From Hirundichthys speculiger (Eukaryota; Chordata; Actinopteri; Beloniformes; Exocoetidae), in NCBI GenBank assembly GCA_018398805.1, contig JAGFBZ010000906.1, positions 1,346,001 through 1,410,000 on the forward strand: a stretch of 64,000 nt of DNA. Reading direction: 5' to 3'. The notes under the pieces are model-generated. The model saw only the letters and a program-made list of their open reading frames with translations. It made no database searches and had not been told where the DNA came from. A program made the translations under genes and the position numbers. This document shows, piece by piece, positions 36,653 to 49,034 of this stretch. Position 1 is the first letter of the stretch. Every line of letters begins with the position of its first letter.

Positions 36653-39600
36653 TGTCTGCCTTTGATGCAAGGTTACAAGGCCCGTCCTTGAAACACACAG
36701 CTGAGCTCTGTATGTTGGCTATCGTCGGTACCACAGCGGGACATTTCTATACTCTTTACACCTCTACACCTCAGCTCTAACCTAATTCCTTCTATGCTGT
36801 CTCTGACACGCACATAAGAGACGTTCAAAGTCAAGTTTGGGTGCCGGTGCCGCTTTTTCAGCCACCCACATAGCTGTGGACAGCTGTTGGGACATTGCGG
36901 CCCTCTGCCTTTAACGATGGGCCGTGCACCAACATTTTCCATAACTCCCAAGCGTTGTATTAAGGCTTTATAGCCCTATATTCACTTATATGTGAGTGCA
37001 GGTTTTACATGCCAAAGCAATCTGCCCTCTTTGTACTCTGTCAGCAGCTCAGACTGCAGGTTTTTTCTTTTTCTTTTCTTTTTTTCCGAGCCTGCTTTTA
37101 TTCACAGAGCATGTTTCCTGACTTTCTTGTGATCACCTGTAATAAAGTAATGGAGCGTAAAGCCTTTGACAGCCTGAACCGACAGCTCAAACTGTGATTA
37201 TTTACCATGCCTGGTCATGAAGAGGCAGCAGAAAAAGTCACATTTTGTTCTAAAAAGTTTTGCTTTGATTTTTCCATTTCAAAGTCTGGTATCATACAAG
37301 TATGCCAGGCAAAGACTATTCCACCCACTCCTTTTATACATGCTGCTCTCATCAGTGAGAATGGAGCGTACGCATAATATCTTGCACATGTCGCTCCTTT
37401 GTCTTTTGCGGTTTCCACTCGGCTATTGATTGAGGATGGACACGTTTTTTTTTTTTTTCTGCACCTACTTGGGTGATGTGTAAGACAAGTTTAAAAGGGA
37501 TGCAATGCCGCTTTGAAGCAATCGTGTGATTCATTAAACGGTACCAGTTTGCACGTATGCTGTTTGCGGTTGTTGGAGCAGCGCGAGCGCCCTCCGAGGC
37601 GCTGACTTTCAGGTCCCCCGGTTCAGAAAATGAAAAAGAAGGAGAGGAACAAACATCTGGCCCCCATTCGGTTGGGAAGGGGAGTGCCAACATGATCACA
37701 TTAGGCGACGGACCAAATGCCTCTCAACCCCGGTCTAACACGGAGCGTATGACGAGCAAAATCGTTGCTCAAAAGGCTCCTCTTCCCTGACGCCACCACT
37801 CTCCGTAGTGAAAGCGATCCTTATTGAATTATGAAGGAAGCACTAGCGAAGCCGTGTAGCTCAGCCACCCTCAAATCCGCTGCGGCTGGCACGAAGAGGA
37901 CGGTTAATTTTTACATTAAAGAGACGAAAAGCCGATTCAGTGAGTGACATGTTGTCACAACTAACCAAATGACCCCTAAACTTCTGGTTCTTATTGGTAC
38001 GTCCCATCCCACCCCCTCCGCAGCCCCGGCTGACAACCCACATCCTCCAGGAATACAAGCAACATGTCGTCTGACAAGTGATACAATCCCTGCTAATATC
38101 CTCACCAGCCCTTGTCTTGCTTCTTCTTTTTTTTTTTTTTTTTTTCCTTCACAGTTCTTGGTACTTTGAAAAACTTTATCATCACCACATGCATGAGGTT
38201 TTGTTGGTGCCATAAGAATGTAAGTTTCCAATTTTCCTCACGGTGGCTTTTGTCGAATCCCCTACAAGAACTGCTTGTGTTATGAGATATTGCAACATAT
38301 AGTATGTGAAGGCTGTTTATATAAAAAACACCACAACAGCATGAGAGCCAGCGCTCCAAAGGCTCTCTCTTATTGGTACTTTTCGTTTTTATGGAATATA
38401 AAGCAAGTGCCCCTGTCACTTACCGAGCACGGGACATTTAATCTTTTTCTCTCCGAGCTTGACTCAAGAATGTCTAATTAAATCACCGCAGAAACATGCC
38501 TCGTGTTCATTTTCCATCTCTGCACTTTACAAGCGGCGTTAATTTTGTAAGTCCTCTCCGTCAGCCAGGTTTGCGGTGCTTCAACTGATCTGCACCCTGG
38601 AACCCCTGAAAGCAACAGATTTTAAAGCACATAATTTGGGTCAGTGGAGCTGGTGGGGCTGGTGTGGCCCGCCGTTGCGAGCCAAAGAAAGTGATCCAAG
38701 AGAAAAGAGAGGGAAAAAAAGTTTATTTTTTGTTTTTTTTTTTTAAAGAAAGACCTTGAAGAGATAAGTTTGAACCAAATTAGCATCATGTAGCTCAAGT
38801 GTGATTACAATAAAATGGTTTTGTGATCTGTGCGTGTTTCGTCGGCGCTTTTGAGCGGGCGGATCAAGGTCAGGCACCGTTTCAGTCATCAGATGTCTTT
38901 CGTGATGAAACGGCAACATCTTGAAGGCGACGCTAAGCGGAAAGCTCTGGAGCGGCGGTCCACATCTGACCTTAGGGATACGCTAACGCTGTGGCTGCGC
39001 TGAGATTTAACAGTTGTCATGAAAACATTAAATTGAGACCACTGCATCTGGCAGTCAGACAGTGACGCCGGTACATCACAGCGCAGCTTTCTCGTTCCAA
39101 GGAGCTGTGACTCATTTCTGATAAAATCTGCATCATAAAATAAAAGTGTGGCCTTGCTCACTTTTCAGATATGGTACAGTGGCGATCAGTTATGCGAGCG
39201 AGAGCTTTTTTTCTTTTTTTTTTTTTTTTTTTCAAATCATGAATTATAATTTATTAGAGCATACAGCTGCATCTGAGACGAAATAATGACCAAATTGACT
39301 ATGAGCTATGTCATGTTTTCCACATTTTACACAGGCCGATTGGTATATGATCAGTATAATTACAAAATCCCTCTTACGCAGTTCCATAAACACCGCTGCC
39401 ATTGGCGAAAGATCAGCGCCGAATCTGTTTGGATTTTTATGATATGCCTCGTTTCATCCAAGAACTTGAGTGGCGCGAGTTCCTACGCTGCAAAAGGAAG
39501 TTGTTGAACATGAAGCTGATCAGCATCGCTCCATGACGAGAGAGGATGAAGCTCCTGATGCTCTTGATGAGCTCATCTACAGGTACAGAAACGCTTTGAA

Positions 39601-40839
39601 TGTCAGTTTAGCTCAAGCAGGATGGCATTCCCGGGAATATTCACAAGTTTAAAGCACGGGATGCATACAGCGTCCTTTCAACAGATCCAAATCTGTTTCA
39701 TTCAGATTCGTTTCATTCAGGGGAGAGTTTTAGAAAGAACAAACATGGATTTCACAGGAATAATAAGCGTGACTCAAAGCATCAAAGGGACCTCTGGTGA
39801 ATTTTACCGACTCACTTATTGCAACAATAATTAGATTGTCCTTTAAACACTGTGTGCTGGATGAGGATTGAGTTTCAGAGGACATGTCGTCCCTCAGGTT
39901 GCTCCTTCAGTCTGTTGCGTTAAATATCAGACAGGTTTCAAAAACACCAGCAGGTGAAGCCATGATCAATACCTCTGTGTGTCCAGTTTGATCGGACCGC
40001 TATACTTCCAGCTTGTTTGTTTGCTGCTCGGACGCAGGGCTAGATCGCTCGATCTGGAATATTTCGCCCAAGATGTTTCTTTCACTTCGGTTTTGAGTCA
40101 GCATCGTTAGCCGTCCCCGTGGAATGTTCCAATGACAGCCCCAATTTAGAGTTTTAATTCAGCGCTCAACAGAAAAACCCTCTCCTAACTGGGCTGGCCG
40201 GGACGGAAAGCTGCCTCCGTCGCAGGCCAAAGCCATCGCTTTACAAGTGGAAACCGCAACAACAATTATGCCTCGCCGGTTATGGTTTGGCTGCATGGGA
40301 TCGCAGGAGCTCTCTCCCCGCGCAGCTACTCCGCCGCCGAGGTGGAAAGAAGCAAACAAGAGTAACGCCGAAAGATGAATCAACCGAAGACTCAATGAAG
40401 CAACTGATGGTTTCCAGAGCTGTCACTCCTGTAAGTTGTGGAGGCCCGATAATGCATATAAATGGAGGATTAGTGGTCAGCCTTGGAAACACATGTGCTG
40501 AGAGCAAAGGAAGTGGAGCAGAGAAGGAAGTTTGGCACGTGCAGCGGCCGTGTGGTTGTAGGCACGGCGGGGCTCTTTGATCTTCTGTACTCAGGTGTGA
40601 CAGGGTTTTGGCAGACGCCGGGGCTCTTGCAGGCTGAGGCCGAGGCTCGACGGGCCCATATGGTCTCGGCGAGAGCGTGAGAAAGGGCACCTGTTGTGCA
40701 GCGAAAGAACAACTCCGCGAAGAGCCGAAACATTTCCCTACCAAAGCTCGCAGCGGCGTCGGCCCGCCCGCCCCGGTCAGCGAGGATCCGAAAACCGTTT
40801 TAAGCCCCGCAGATGGATGGAACTGATTAAAACCACAAA
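36653..40839. other. Non-coding, no gene recognised
   Basis: Contains T-runs near 37446, 38127, 38727 and 39213. The 187-codon minus frame at 40280-40843 has no recognisable domain. A 60-codon acidic frame at 39470-39652 was examined and not recognised. Confidence 0.5.
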
Positions 40840-41330
40840 GCACAAAAATGGTTTTGAAGTAAATTTAGGGTTAGCTCGCGAGACTGATAGCTCATCAGAC
40901 AATAAATTATCCTTACGTACTGGGCCCCATCTGTGTCTTGTCGAAGTTGATTGCTTTCACAATAATCTTTTTGCACAATCTTCCGGAGTGGCTGTGTACA
41001 TCTTTTATAAACTGGTACCACTACATGGGATGATTACCCCTGCATTAATGGCCCCAGGGGCTGATTGCTTCTCATATAGCAACTGTCATTGTGTTGACCC
41101 TTTCATCAGCAATTATCAGCTAAGCTCCAAAGGAGCCTAATAGGCTGGTGTATTAAAGAAAGAGACAAAAAAAACACTGGTGCCATCATCAACTCAGCAA
41201 ATTCACAGTTCGTCTGGTAACCCGACTTAAGGTCTTTCAATAAATCATTCCTAGCAAAGGATTTATGAAAATTACCGAGTGAACCCAGAGGTCACTGGCA
41301 GTTTAATTTGACACTTGGCAGTAAATTCAC
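40840..41330. promoter_or_regulatory. Candidate regulatory block, SOX/homeodomain rich
   Basis: Non-repetitive, GC-balanced DNA with SOX-type ACAAT motifs (TTTCACAATAATC near 40954), AGCAATTATCAG (near 41107) and CACTAATTG (near 41328). No coding signal on either strand. Of all non-coding stretches here it looks most like a conserved enhancer. This is visual judgement only. Confidence 0.35.
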
Positions 41331-42702
41331 TAATTGTTTTTCAATGTGCCTTTACAGTTGCACAACAATACCACAAGAATACAAGCTTGCATATCTGAAT
41401 ACATAAAAGGAAACAAAATATCATTTTTATGTGCTGTCTGCTGGACACACCTATATTTTTAATAAAATTTTGCATTTGATTTTACCCTGTAAATGTCGTC
41501 TGCAAAATAGGAAATGAGTTTGCTGCCCTTATGCTTAATAAAGTGTATGTTTTTTGGGAGTCCAAGTAAACTGTTGCTGCCATTTTGTCATGATTTGGCG
41601 GGCTGAGGTTCAGTCCTGGGCTCCATTATTTCTTATGGGCTAATTAAGACATTAGCCATTATAGAAATTCCTGCACACTCTTTTTGGAGTGTGTCCTCAG
41701 ACTTGTTCCAGCTCCCCCAGCGCCTGGGCAGAGCTCAGGCCTGACATTTTCTCCCCCCGCAGCTGTGATTTATGGAGCAGACGCACAACTTACTGACCGC
41801 CGTGGCCTCGCTGACCTCGTCAGAGTCCACTCGACACGACAACCTGAGGACTCGGACAGATAGAAATGCTGAGATCTCTCAATGTAGCTCGATGCGACGA
41901 GGCAGTCTCCTTCTGTTTCTGGTTTTCCCCGCTGACTCCCCGACTGGAGTTTCTTAACTCTGTCATTTGCAGGGAGACTTCACAAAGGTCAACGTCTGTG
42001 TATTTTTCATTAACGACCCGGCTCCGCTCGCTCGTCAGCTGGATAATGAGAGCCGTTGGCTGAGCAGATCTGGAGAAACATTTTTTTTGTGTCAGCAAAT
42101 GTCGCAGCTTGATGGCATATAAATGTAATTTATCAGCGTGTTTATGTTGCCGGTTTTAGTAGGACACTTTTATGCCCCACTAGAGCAGGGATGCTGTGTC
42201 AGTGCATAATGACAATGTCACTTGCAATAACTGACAGATTTGGTATTTGTGGTGTCATCTCATAAAGCAGCTCTGCACAGTCTGTGAACTGTGACAACTT
42301 TATGATTGGCTTTTTCTCTGCTCAGGAAAACTTTTCTCTGTGAAAGCCTTGTCCAGAAAGATAGGAAAACAACAAAAAAACTGACTGTTTTACTCAGAAG
42401 GCTACATTATCGGCTCGAGAATTTTCTGGAACTCTGCTTCAGCAGAACAACATGTGTCAAAAGTTAAAAAACCTGATGGATCTCATGTTGTGTCTTAATG
42501 CCTCTGAGTTCACTCGCTGCCACTTTTAGCTGCAGTCACCACCAGGAATTAGCAGGAAACCAAAGATGTCCAATAAGAGATCACTTCTTTAGGGTTTTCC
42601 CGAAGGTTTCATTGAAAGAAACAATCATATGGACAATATGTGACAATAATACACACACACATGCATATATATACTGTATATAAAATAAAAACAAAACGCA
42701 AT
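41331..42702. other. Non-coding, nothing recognised
   Basis: AT-rich with short frames. A TATATATACTGTATATA stretch at about 42665-42682 borders the next repeat. A motif-rich portion lies near 41580-41700. Confidence 0.45.
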
Positions 42703-42886
42703 GATTTACAAATCTCATAAACCCATGTTTTATGTTTTATTTCCAACTTTTTTGAGATGTGTTGCTGCCGTCAAAGTCAGAAATTACCTGAGGTTTTCCA
42801 TGAAATGGTAAAATGTCTCATTTTCAATATCTGATATGTTTTTTATGTTCTGTTGGGAGAATATGGGTTTATGAGATTTGCAAATC
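42703..42886. mobile_element. Palindromic MITE-like repeat, copy 2
   Basis: A 24-nt arm at 42703-42726 and its near-perfect reverse complement at 42863-42886 (23 of 24 matching) enclose about 136 bp. The right half is homologous, in reverse complement, to 8990-9140. Inverted arms with a short non-coding middle are typical of MITEs. No clear target duplication was found, so true ends may lie further out. Confidence 0.65.
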
Positions 42887-43704
42887 AAACCATTGCTTTC
42901 AAACTTGCAAACTGTGACCGCTTCTAATGAAGTGAAAAAACAGCTGTTCCAACAAAAAGCCCATTAGACTGTTGTCAGATTGTCTTGCCATCTAGCTATA
43001 TGTATTAGGAGTTGTAAGAGAATATCATCTAGTCCTTACTGGATCTTGAAATTAGGTAAATACAACCTCGCTTGAATAACAACACACGACACATTGTCCC
43101 ATGTAATTATCTAGTTTACACAAATTTGGCCTTCAGAGAAATCACCTACCCTACCTTTAAATATCCCACATCATGAGTTCCAGCTGTGGACTTCCTGCAA
43201 AGAAAGATGCCTTTCTGGACAATTGTGCTCTGCATTACACCTGCTCTGGCCCTCCCTCCAGATTTGCATGTAAAAACGCCAAACACAAGTTCATCTGCAT
43301 CATGACTATGCAAAGATCGTGAGCTTTTCTGAATCTCAAAAGTTTCATGTTCAGTTATTTATTTATTTATTTATTTATTTTTGATTTTTGATATACTTTG
43401 CACTTGTTGTCATCCTCACATATTTTACAGCTGACGTGTTAGCCTCTGACAGGAAGTCATGCTGTGATTCAGGTTTCACATAATAATAATGTAACTATGA
43501 TGGGTGCACTAGACTATTTTAATGCAATCATTGCTTACTTCAGTTATGATCTCATTTGGATTAAACTTGCTGAGCTTTTTTTTATTTACTTGTTTGTTTT
43601 TGGTAGTTTCTTATTCAGAGTATTGTCTCAGTCAGGTTAATATCAAAGTGTTGTTGTCCATGTAATCACACTGTGTGTCAAGTTGCATGATCCAGTTTTA
43701 GTCA
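42887..43704. other. Non-coding with ATTT microsatellite
   Basis: An ATTT tetranucleotide run occupies about 43355-43381. The rest shows no gene or repeat that I recognise. Confidence 0.5.
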
Positions 43705-44175
43705 ATCAGGTGTCAGACATTTGGCTTCACATTAGACTCTAAAATACTTTGATAAACAGAAGAGTTCATTACAGACAATAACTGCATGACGCCCAGGTCA
43801 TGTGACCGGAGAACAGAACAAAAGTGAAAAACAGCCACCGCATTGGGCTGTTGGTGTGAGGTGTTTTCTGCTGAGATGGTGGATGTGGCTTTTGACAGAC
43901 ACGGAGCTGCGAATCCTGACTGAACGTTTCCATTTGTTCTTAACTGGCCAGTGGACAATGTTACAGAAGTTTTGTGGTTTGCTCAAAAGCAGTTTGGCAG
44001 ACCGAAGCGGTGCTGCCACGTTCCTTCTAGAAAGAAGAGATTTTCTTCTGGCACCCTTTCTTCCTTGTACCATGCTTGCACCATCTTTCCTACAGTACTG
44101 TCGTGAAATTTAACACTGGAGATACTAACTGAAGATTGTAGAATCTCGGGCTTGTAGAGTCGAAGACATAGCACG
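43705..44175 (-). pseudogene. Tc1 transposase fragment, antisense orientation
   Basis: Three minus-strand frames join to give the middle of a Tc1 transposase. VKFHDSTVGK is followed by GRKGARRKSLLSRRNVAAPL and RSAKLLLSKPQNF, ending with MNSSVYQSILESNVKPNV near 43713. At least two frameshifts separate these pieces. The part with the second Asp and the Glu is absent. It overlaps the protein region of the plus-strand fragment at 32545-32900, so the two are relatives in opposite orientation. Confidence 0.75.
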
Positions 44176-44554
44176 TTTTAAATCGCTCAAGTTGTAGCTT
44201 CAAAGCTTTGCGAGATGAAACACATTCTTCATTAAATAGAGGATCAGCCTTCAAGAAACAAAGGTTACAACAGTTGTGTAAATATTGCTATTATCTCTGT
44301 ATGTGATGATGATGTCATGTCTGGCTGAGCTAATGTCACATCATAAAATACTAAGCATATAACCATCCACTACAAGTTGAAAAAAAAGGAAAATAAAGGA
44401 AATAAATACCGTACCGTCATTCACAGCACCTACTGTACATTGACTTGTATCAACCGCTGAAGATGACTCTATTAAATAAACACCAATTTGAATATGTGTG
44501 AACGTGCTGTAATTTGTTGAGTTTAATCAACTGACCAAAGAAGCAACTGGGTTT
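44176..44554. other. Non-coding, nothing recognised
   Basis: Short spacer between the Tc1 fragment and the SINE; AT-rich, no feature seen. Confidence 0.5.
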
Positions 44555-44765
44555 TGCATGGAATATTAGGGAATCAGCGGCCAACCAGAAGGTTGGCAGA
44601 TTGGATCCCGCGGGTTCATCACCTACCACAGTCTCCCTCTGCAGAGCGCTGGACCCCACATCGCCCCAGCCGCTGGTAGAACCGGTCCCATAACCGTGTG
44701 AACGGCGAGATTTGTGTTGGGAAGGGCATCCGACGTAAATCCCATGCCTGATCAATATGTGAAAC
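44555..44765 (+). repeat. tRNA-derived SINE copy
   Basis: A tRNA-like head shows AAGGTTGGCAGATTGGATCC, a B-box-like site. The body carries GTTGGGAAGGGCATCCGACG followed by TAAATCCCATGCC and GATCAATATG, the usual body of a teleost tRNA SINE. The 3' tail is eroded and has no simple repeat. Target duplications were not identified. Confidence 0.6.
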
Positions 44766-47700
44766 ATGGACGCCGCTAATAACGTTATTAATCAGTAGTT
44801 CTTACATCCGCTCACTGCAAAACTAAATGTTCGCTTCCGCGGATTTGTGACTATTAAACTACTAAAATACAAACTGCATCCACTCAGGCAGGAAATGTAG
44901 TGTGCAAAGAACAGAATTTTGCTTTTTACTTGCTAGTTATTTGATAGTGGTGCACACTTGTTGATGAAATAATGTCTGGCTGTCATCTTTTACTATGACT
45001 GAAATATGCACAGTGTCATGTCACCAAAGTCGTCACTTTCAGCCACACTGTAAGATCATAAATCTCCGGCGCTTGTACTTAATCTTGGCTGTGCAGAATT
45101 TTTGTACGGTTTTCCAAATAATCTCCAGTAGTTAAATTTGACGGTGTGTTGTAAAATGCGTCAGCGTCAGTTGCCTGACACTGGTTTTGCTTTTATTCGT
45201 CAATGACGGTGGCCCCTCATATACGCTGCCCATCACCGCTCTGAGCGGGGGATCTGGGAAACCGGCCCGCTGATATGCTGCTTAGATAGCGTGCGTCCCC
45301 TGCTGACACTGGGCACCGCCGGCGTGTACTGGTATGGTACAGACCTGACGCTACATTCGCTCTGCTGAAGCTAAAATCTAAGCTAAATCTAAGCTATCGA
45401 AGCGAAATCATCCTTCAGCATTCATTCTGTGTGGTGTCTGCAGCAAAACCGCTGACAGGTATTTTAGGTAATATTTTAATCAAAGTCAGGCATCTGTGCA
45501 CCAGCGTTATTATCTGCTCTGAAAAATCTGTAATGAGCTGAAAATAGAAACAAAGCTGATAGCTGAAACGCCAGATGATTATTTGAAACCTTGTCCATTC
45601 TCTGAAGTTGCAAATGTGCGACACGTGTGACAGAAATTGAAGCGGGATAGTCTTTGCATTGATTGCGCGCTTGTGAAATACGCTGAACCTAAAGATATGA
45701 CTTCAGACGCAAACGGCGGATTTAGGGTTAAGTCGTCAGCTCTTTCTGTGTGCGTATGTAAAAATGAGAGGGATTGATCTTTTACTAGTTTCGTATCATG
45801 TCTGGGAGGGAACTGACACGTTTTCACGGCGCCACTGTTGAAGAGGCGAGCTGAACTTCTGCGTTTGATCCTCTCCAGGCAGAATAAAAAGAGCCCATCG
45901 CTTTAATCAGCTCACTACCTTTTTGTTGTCTGCGACGGCTTAATGGCGCCGTAACGCAAAATTATTGACTAATTTTACCTTTTAACCCAAGTCCTCTGAC
46001 GATTTACAGTCTTTCTAAATCTTTTCATTAGCTTTTTTTACAGGCACGTCCCAAATGTCACAGGCCACTCTGTGCTGTCAGTTATAATATCACAAACTGG
46101 AAGACACAAAGAGGGAGGCGCCTCTTTAATAACTTGTAAACAAGTTGCAAAATGGAAAAGAATGGTACGAGCCTCAGCTCGGCTTACGATTCTGTAATAG
46201 TATTGGCTAATAGTCATCAAAGGGTTTATGTTCTTGGATTGGTGGCCATGCTAGAAGTCCAGCCATTGGCAAGTCACCATGGAGGGGGTTGATAACAAAG
46301 CTCATTTGAATTCAGTCTTCTTGCAGCAGAGCTTTGCACGCCAACTTACCCATGAGGTGTGCATTCTTCAGCGCTGGTGTCATCTCTGGTGAGGTTGACT
46401 TTATATGGATGACTGCCACCATATCAAAAACAGATCAGTCCGACAATTATCACTCTTCAAACCGAACGGGTTGTGCTTTCTTTCAAGTGAACATAAAGCA
46501 CAGTTTGAAAAAGACAAAAAAAAAAAAGAATTCAGGGAAAGAAATCGTAAAAAGGGAAGAACAATGAATCCCTGAACCGGAGAGTGTGCCATGGGAGACA
46601 AAAGAGTCATAAATCCCTTCTTGAATTTGAGACAAATCCACAGGATGTTTTTCCTACTTACGGCTGCCAGACTTGATTGATGGGTCAGCCATTTCTTTTA
46701 TGGATCATTTCGCCTCCAGTGCGTATGCACACAAACACGATTTTTGCCTGTCTTAACTGAGAAGCAGAAACACAATTTCTTTCGTGTTTTCAATCTTGTA
46801 AACCACAACATTTGAATGTTGTCCAGTAATGACAGTGTCAGACGGAACGAGCCCCGGCGGGCCTCCTGGGCTCGAGTTCTGAAGGCCACGAGCTGACATG
46901 CAGGAGAACAAGGCTGAGAGGAAGCCCTGTCAAGACTTCGTGCAACCACCACCCCTGCCCCTCTCAGCCAAGACTTCCTCAGTGACCGGGACAGCGTAAC
47001 CTCAAATGGATGACATGTTCTGATGGCAGACGCTCACAGAAGAAAAAAAAAATGATGTTTTTGTACAAGGGTGTAACTGCTATTTTTTTTATTAGCAGCA
47101 ACTCCGCGGGGACTGCAGTCCATCAATCTCCAGATCTTTGGCAGTGAGTTCAGACTGATGGAGGATGGGGGACTGCATAACTACGTGTCAACTGTTTGGA
47201 TTTAATTGTCAATGCTCACCCCCCCTTTTTAATGCCATTCCAGGCACCTCGCCATATCTTAGGAAGAGATTCAGCGCGCACGTCATCCGAGTTTAACTTG
47301 ATTTGCTGATCTCAAACATTTAATAGAAGTCCCCATATTTTCTCTGTTAGTTATTTTGTTTGAACCTGATGGTCTGAAACGTAACGGGTCAGGAATCAGG
47401 TCACATAATTAGCCGTTTGGCCCTAAAGGACTTAAAACAGAGATCCTGGAGCAGATAGTACGACCCCCACAAAGACGGATCTTGACATCATGGAGACAGT
47501 CTTGGATTATGTGAAGAGACAGAAGACACTGATGTGATTGTCAGATGAGAGCCGGTGACTGATGTGAGTAGCACATGTGCGAGCACACTGAGGGGGTCAG
47601 ATGAAGAAACCATGGGTGTAACTTCAGATCTCGCTTCGTCCCCACATCAATTTAACCATCAACGTAAAACGCACAACTTCCTGTATTTATCGTAATTGTG

Positions 47701-47954
47701 ATTCATATTCCAGCTTCTCAGTTTTTTGGTAATTGGCGTTTGTGTTACGGCTCCAGAGGCAGAAAACAGACCAAGATGGGCAGTTAAAAGTTCCATTGTA
47801 CAGTTAGTCAGTGATATAAGAAAGGTGGTTCCTCCGTCCAGGGCCGGGGGGCCGCATCTTTTTTGGGGGTGTTGGTCTGAGAGAGGAGCGGGCAGAGGCT
47901 CCCTGGAGTCCAAACTCTGCAGGTTCAGCAGAGCTGAAACAAGAATTACATTTC
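44766..47954. other. Non-coding, no gene recognised
   Basis: No exon, repeat ends or microsatellites of note in 3.2 kb apart from short A-runs (46516, 47043). Confidence 0.5.
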
Positions 47955-47981
47955 TTGGTGTATAATAATATTATACACCAA
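47955..47981. repeat. Perfect 13-bp inverted repeat
   Basis: Arms TTGGTGTATAATA and TATTATACACCAA are separated by one base, giving a near-perfect 27-bp palindrome. It could be the footprint of a small transposon or a hairpin-forming site. It lies 100 bp before the second copy of the unclassified repeat. Confidence 0.8.
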
Positions 47982-48080
47982 TAATATAATAATTGTGAGC
48001 TTGACAGTCAGGCTACCAGAAGTAGATGCAACTGTAGGGAGACGGTCAATGCAGCCACCTGCAAGAAACAGCCACACCCA

Positions 48081-48442
48081 CTGTTATATTAAAACTACAT
48101 TTTGGGGTCTTATTGTAAAATGCTGATTCATAAGTCCATGACGTTTTGTTCTAGATTCTGGTCTGTTGAGAGCCATCACTTCTGATTATCACTCTGGCTC
48201 CATAAAGTTGCTAAGTTTTGACACGTAGGCGTCTAAAGAACTTATCTCAAGGTCCTCATGTTTTCATGTAATGTTTAAAGACGGCTGTTTCCTACTGGCA
48301 AATTGTCATTTCTGATCATCTGCATTCTGTGATGTGAGTTTAATGACCTTTTTGAATTGTATACAACTTGGAGAATAAATCCACTTTGCACCTCTGTCGT
48401 AGTCAGTGTATCGTTTAACTGCCGGATTAACTGCCTCACCAG
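48081..48442 (+). repeat. Unclassified dispersed repeat, copy 2
   Basis: Same family and orientation as 18611-18980. The left edge is at CTGTTATATTAAAAC and the right edge near CTGCCTCACCAGA. The copies differ at many positions, so both insertions are old or the source was diverse. No coding frame. Confidence 0.8.
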
Positions 48443-48558
48443 AGCACACTAGGAGTATATACTTATAAATAAGTTATACCTAGATTTATAAATAACACCC
48501 ACAAAACACTGAACAGAGATACCCGGACAGACAGCAGAAATAGAAAAGAAGAGGAGAC

Positions 48559-49026
48559 CAGTGTTGCCAAATGTTGAAAATGAAATTATCGTACAGACAC
48601 CCCAAAATTATCATATTTTAGCCCAAACTGTCGTACACTAAATCCAACCATGACGCAGCTAAAATTACATGTGCTTTGGCTGTGATTAGTCTTTATTGTA
48701 GAGATAGTTGTCAGAGCCTTCTTCTTCTTCTCATTAGCATTACAGCAGCTAGTCTCCCGGTTTTGGCGCACTATCGCCACCTTCCACTCGCGCTCACAAG
48801 TGACAGGACACAAACACATTTCACTTCCTGTGGCCGCTTCACAATAAAAGTACCCCGTCATTTTGTTGCTTAAAAGCTTTTCATTTGAAATAGCTAAACA
48901 GGTGTTTCATGGAAAGGTCGAAATTATCGTACATTTGGTTTTTTTTTTACAACTATTGATCGTCTATCGTTCAAAGGGCTAAATTATCGTACAAATACGA
49001 TAATTATCGTACATCTGGCAACACCG
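48559..49026. mobile_element. hAT MITE, 468 bp, with ATTATCGTAC repeats
   Basis: Ends CAGTGTTGCCA and TGGCAACACCG are inverted repeats. Flanking 8-mers GAGGAGAC (48551-48558) and AAGGAGAC (49027-49034) match at 7 of 8 positions. These sizes and the CAGTG-type terminus fit hAT. The motif AATTATCGTAC recurs several times, mostly near both ends, and probably forms transposase-binding sites. The 65- and 91-codon frames inside have no recognisable domain, so it is non-autonomous. Confidence 0.8.
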
Positions 49027-49034
49027 AAGGAGAC

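Noticed and set aside
39470..39652. Acidic 60-codon frame
   Set aside because: Looked exon-like with a GTACAG near its end, but no protein family was recognised and no splice partners seen.
40280..40843. 187-codon open frame, minus strand
   Set aside because: Pro/Ser/Arg-rich with no recognised motif and overlapped by several other frames.
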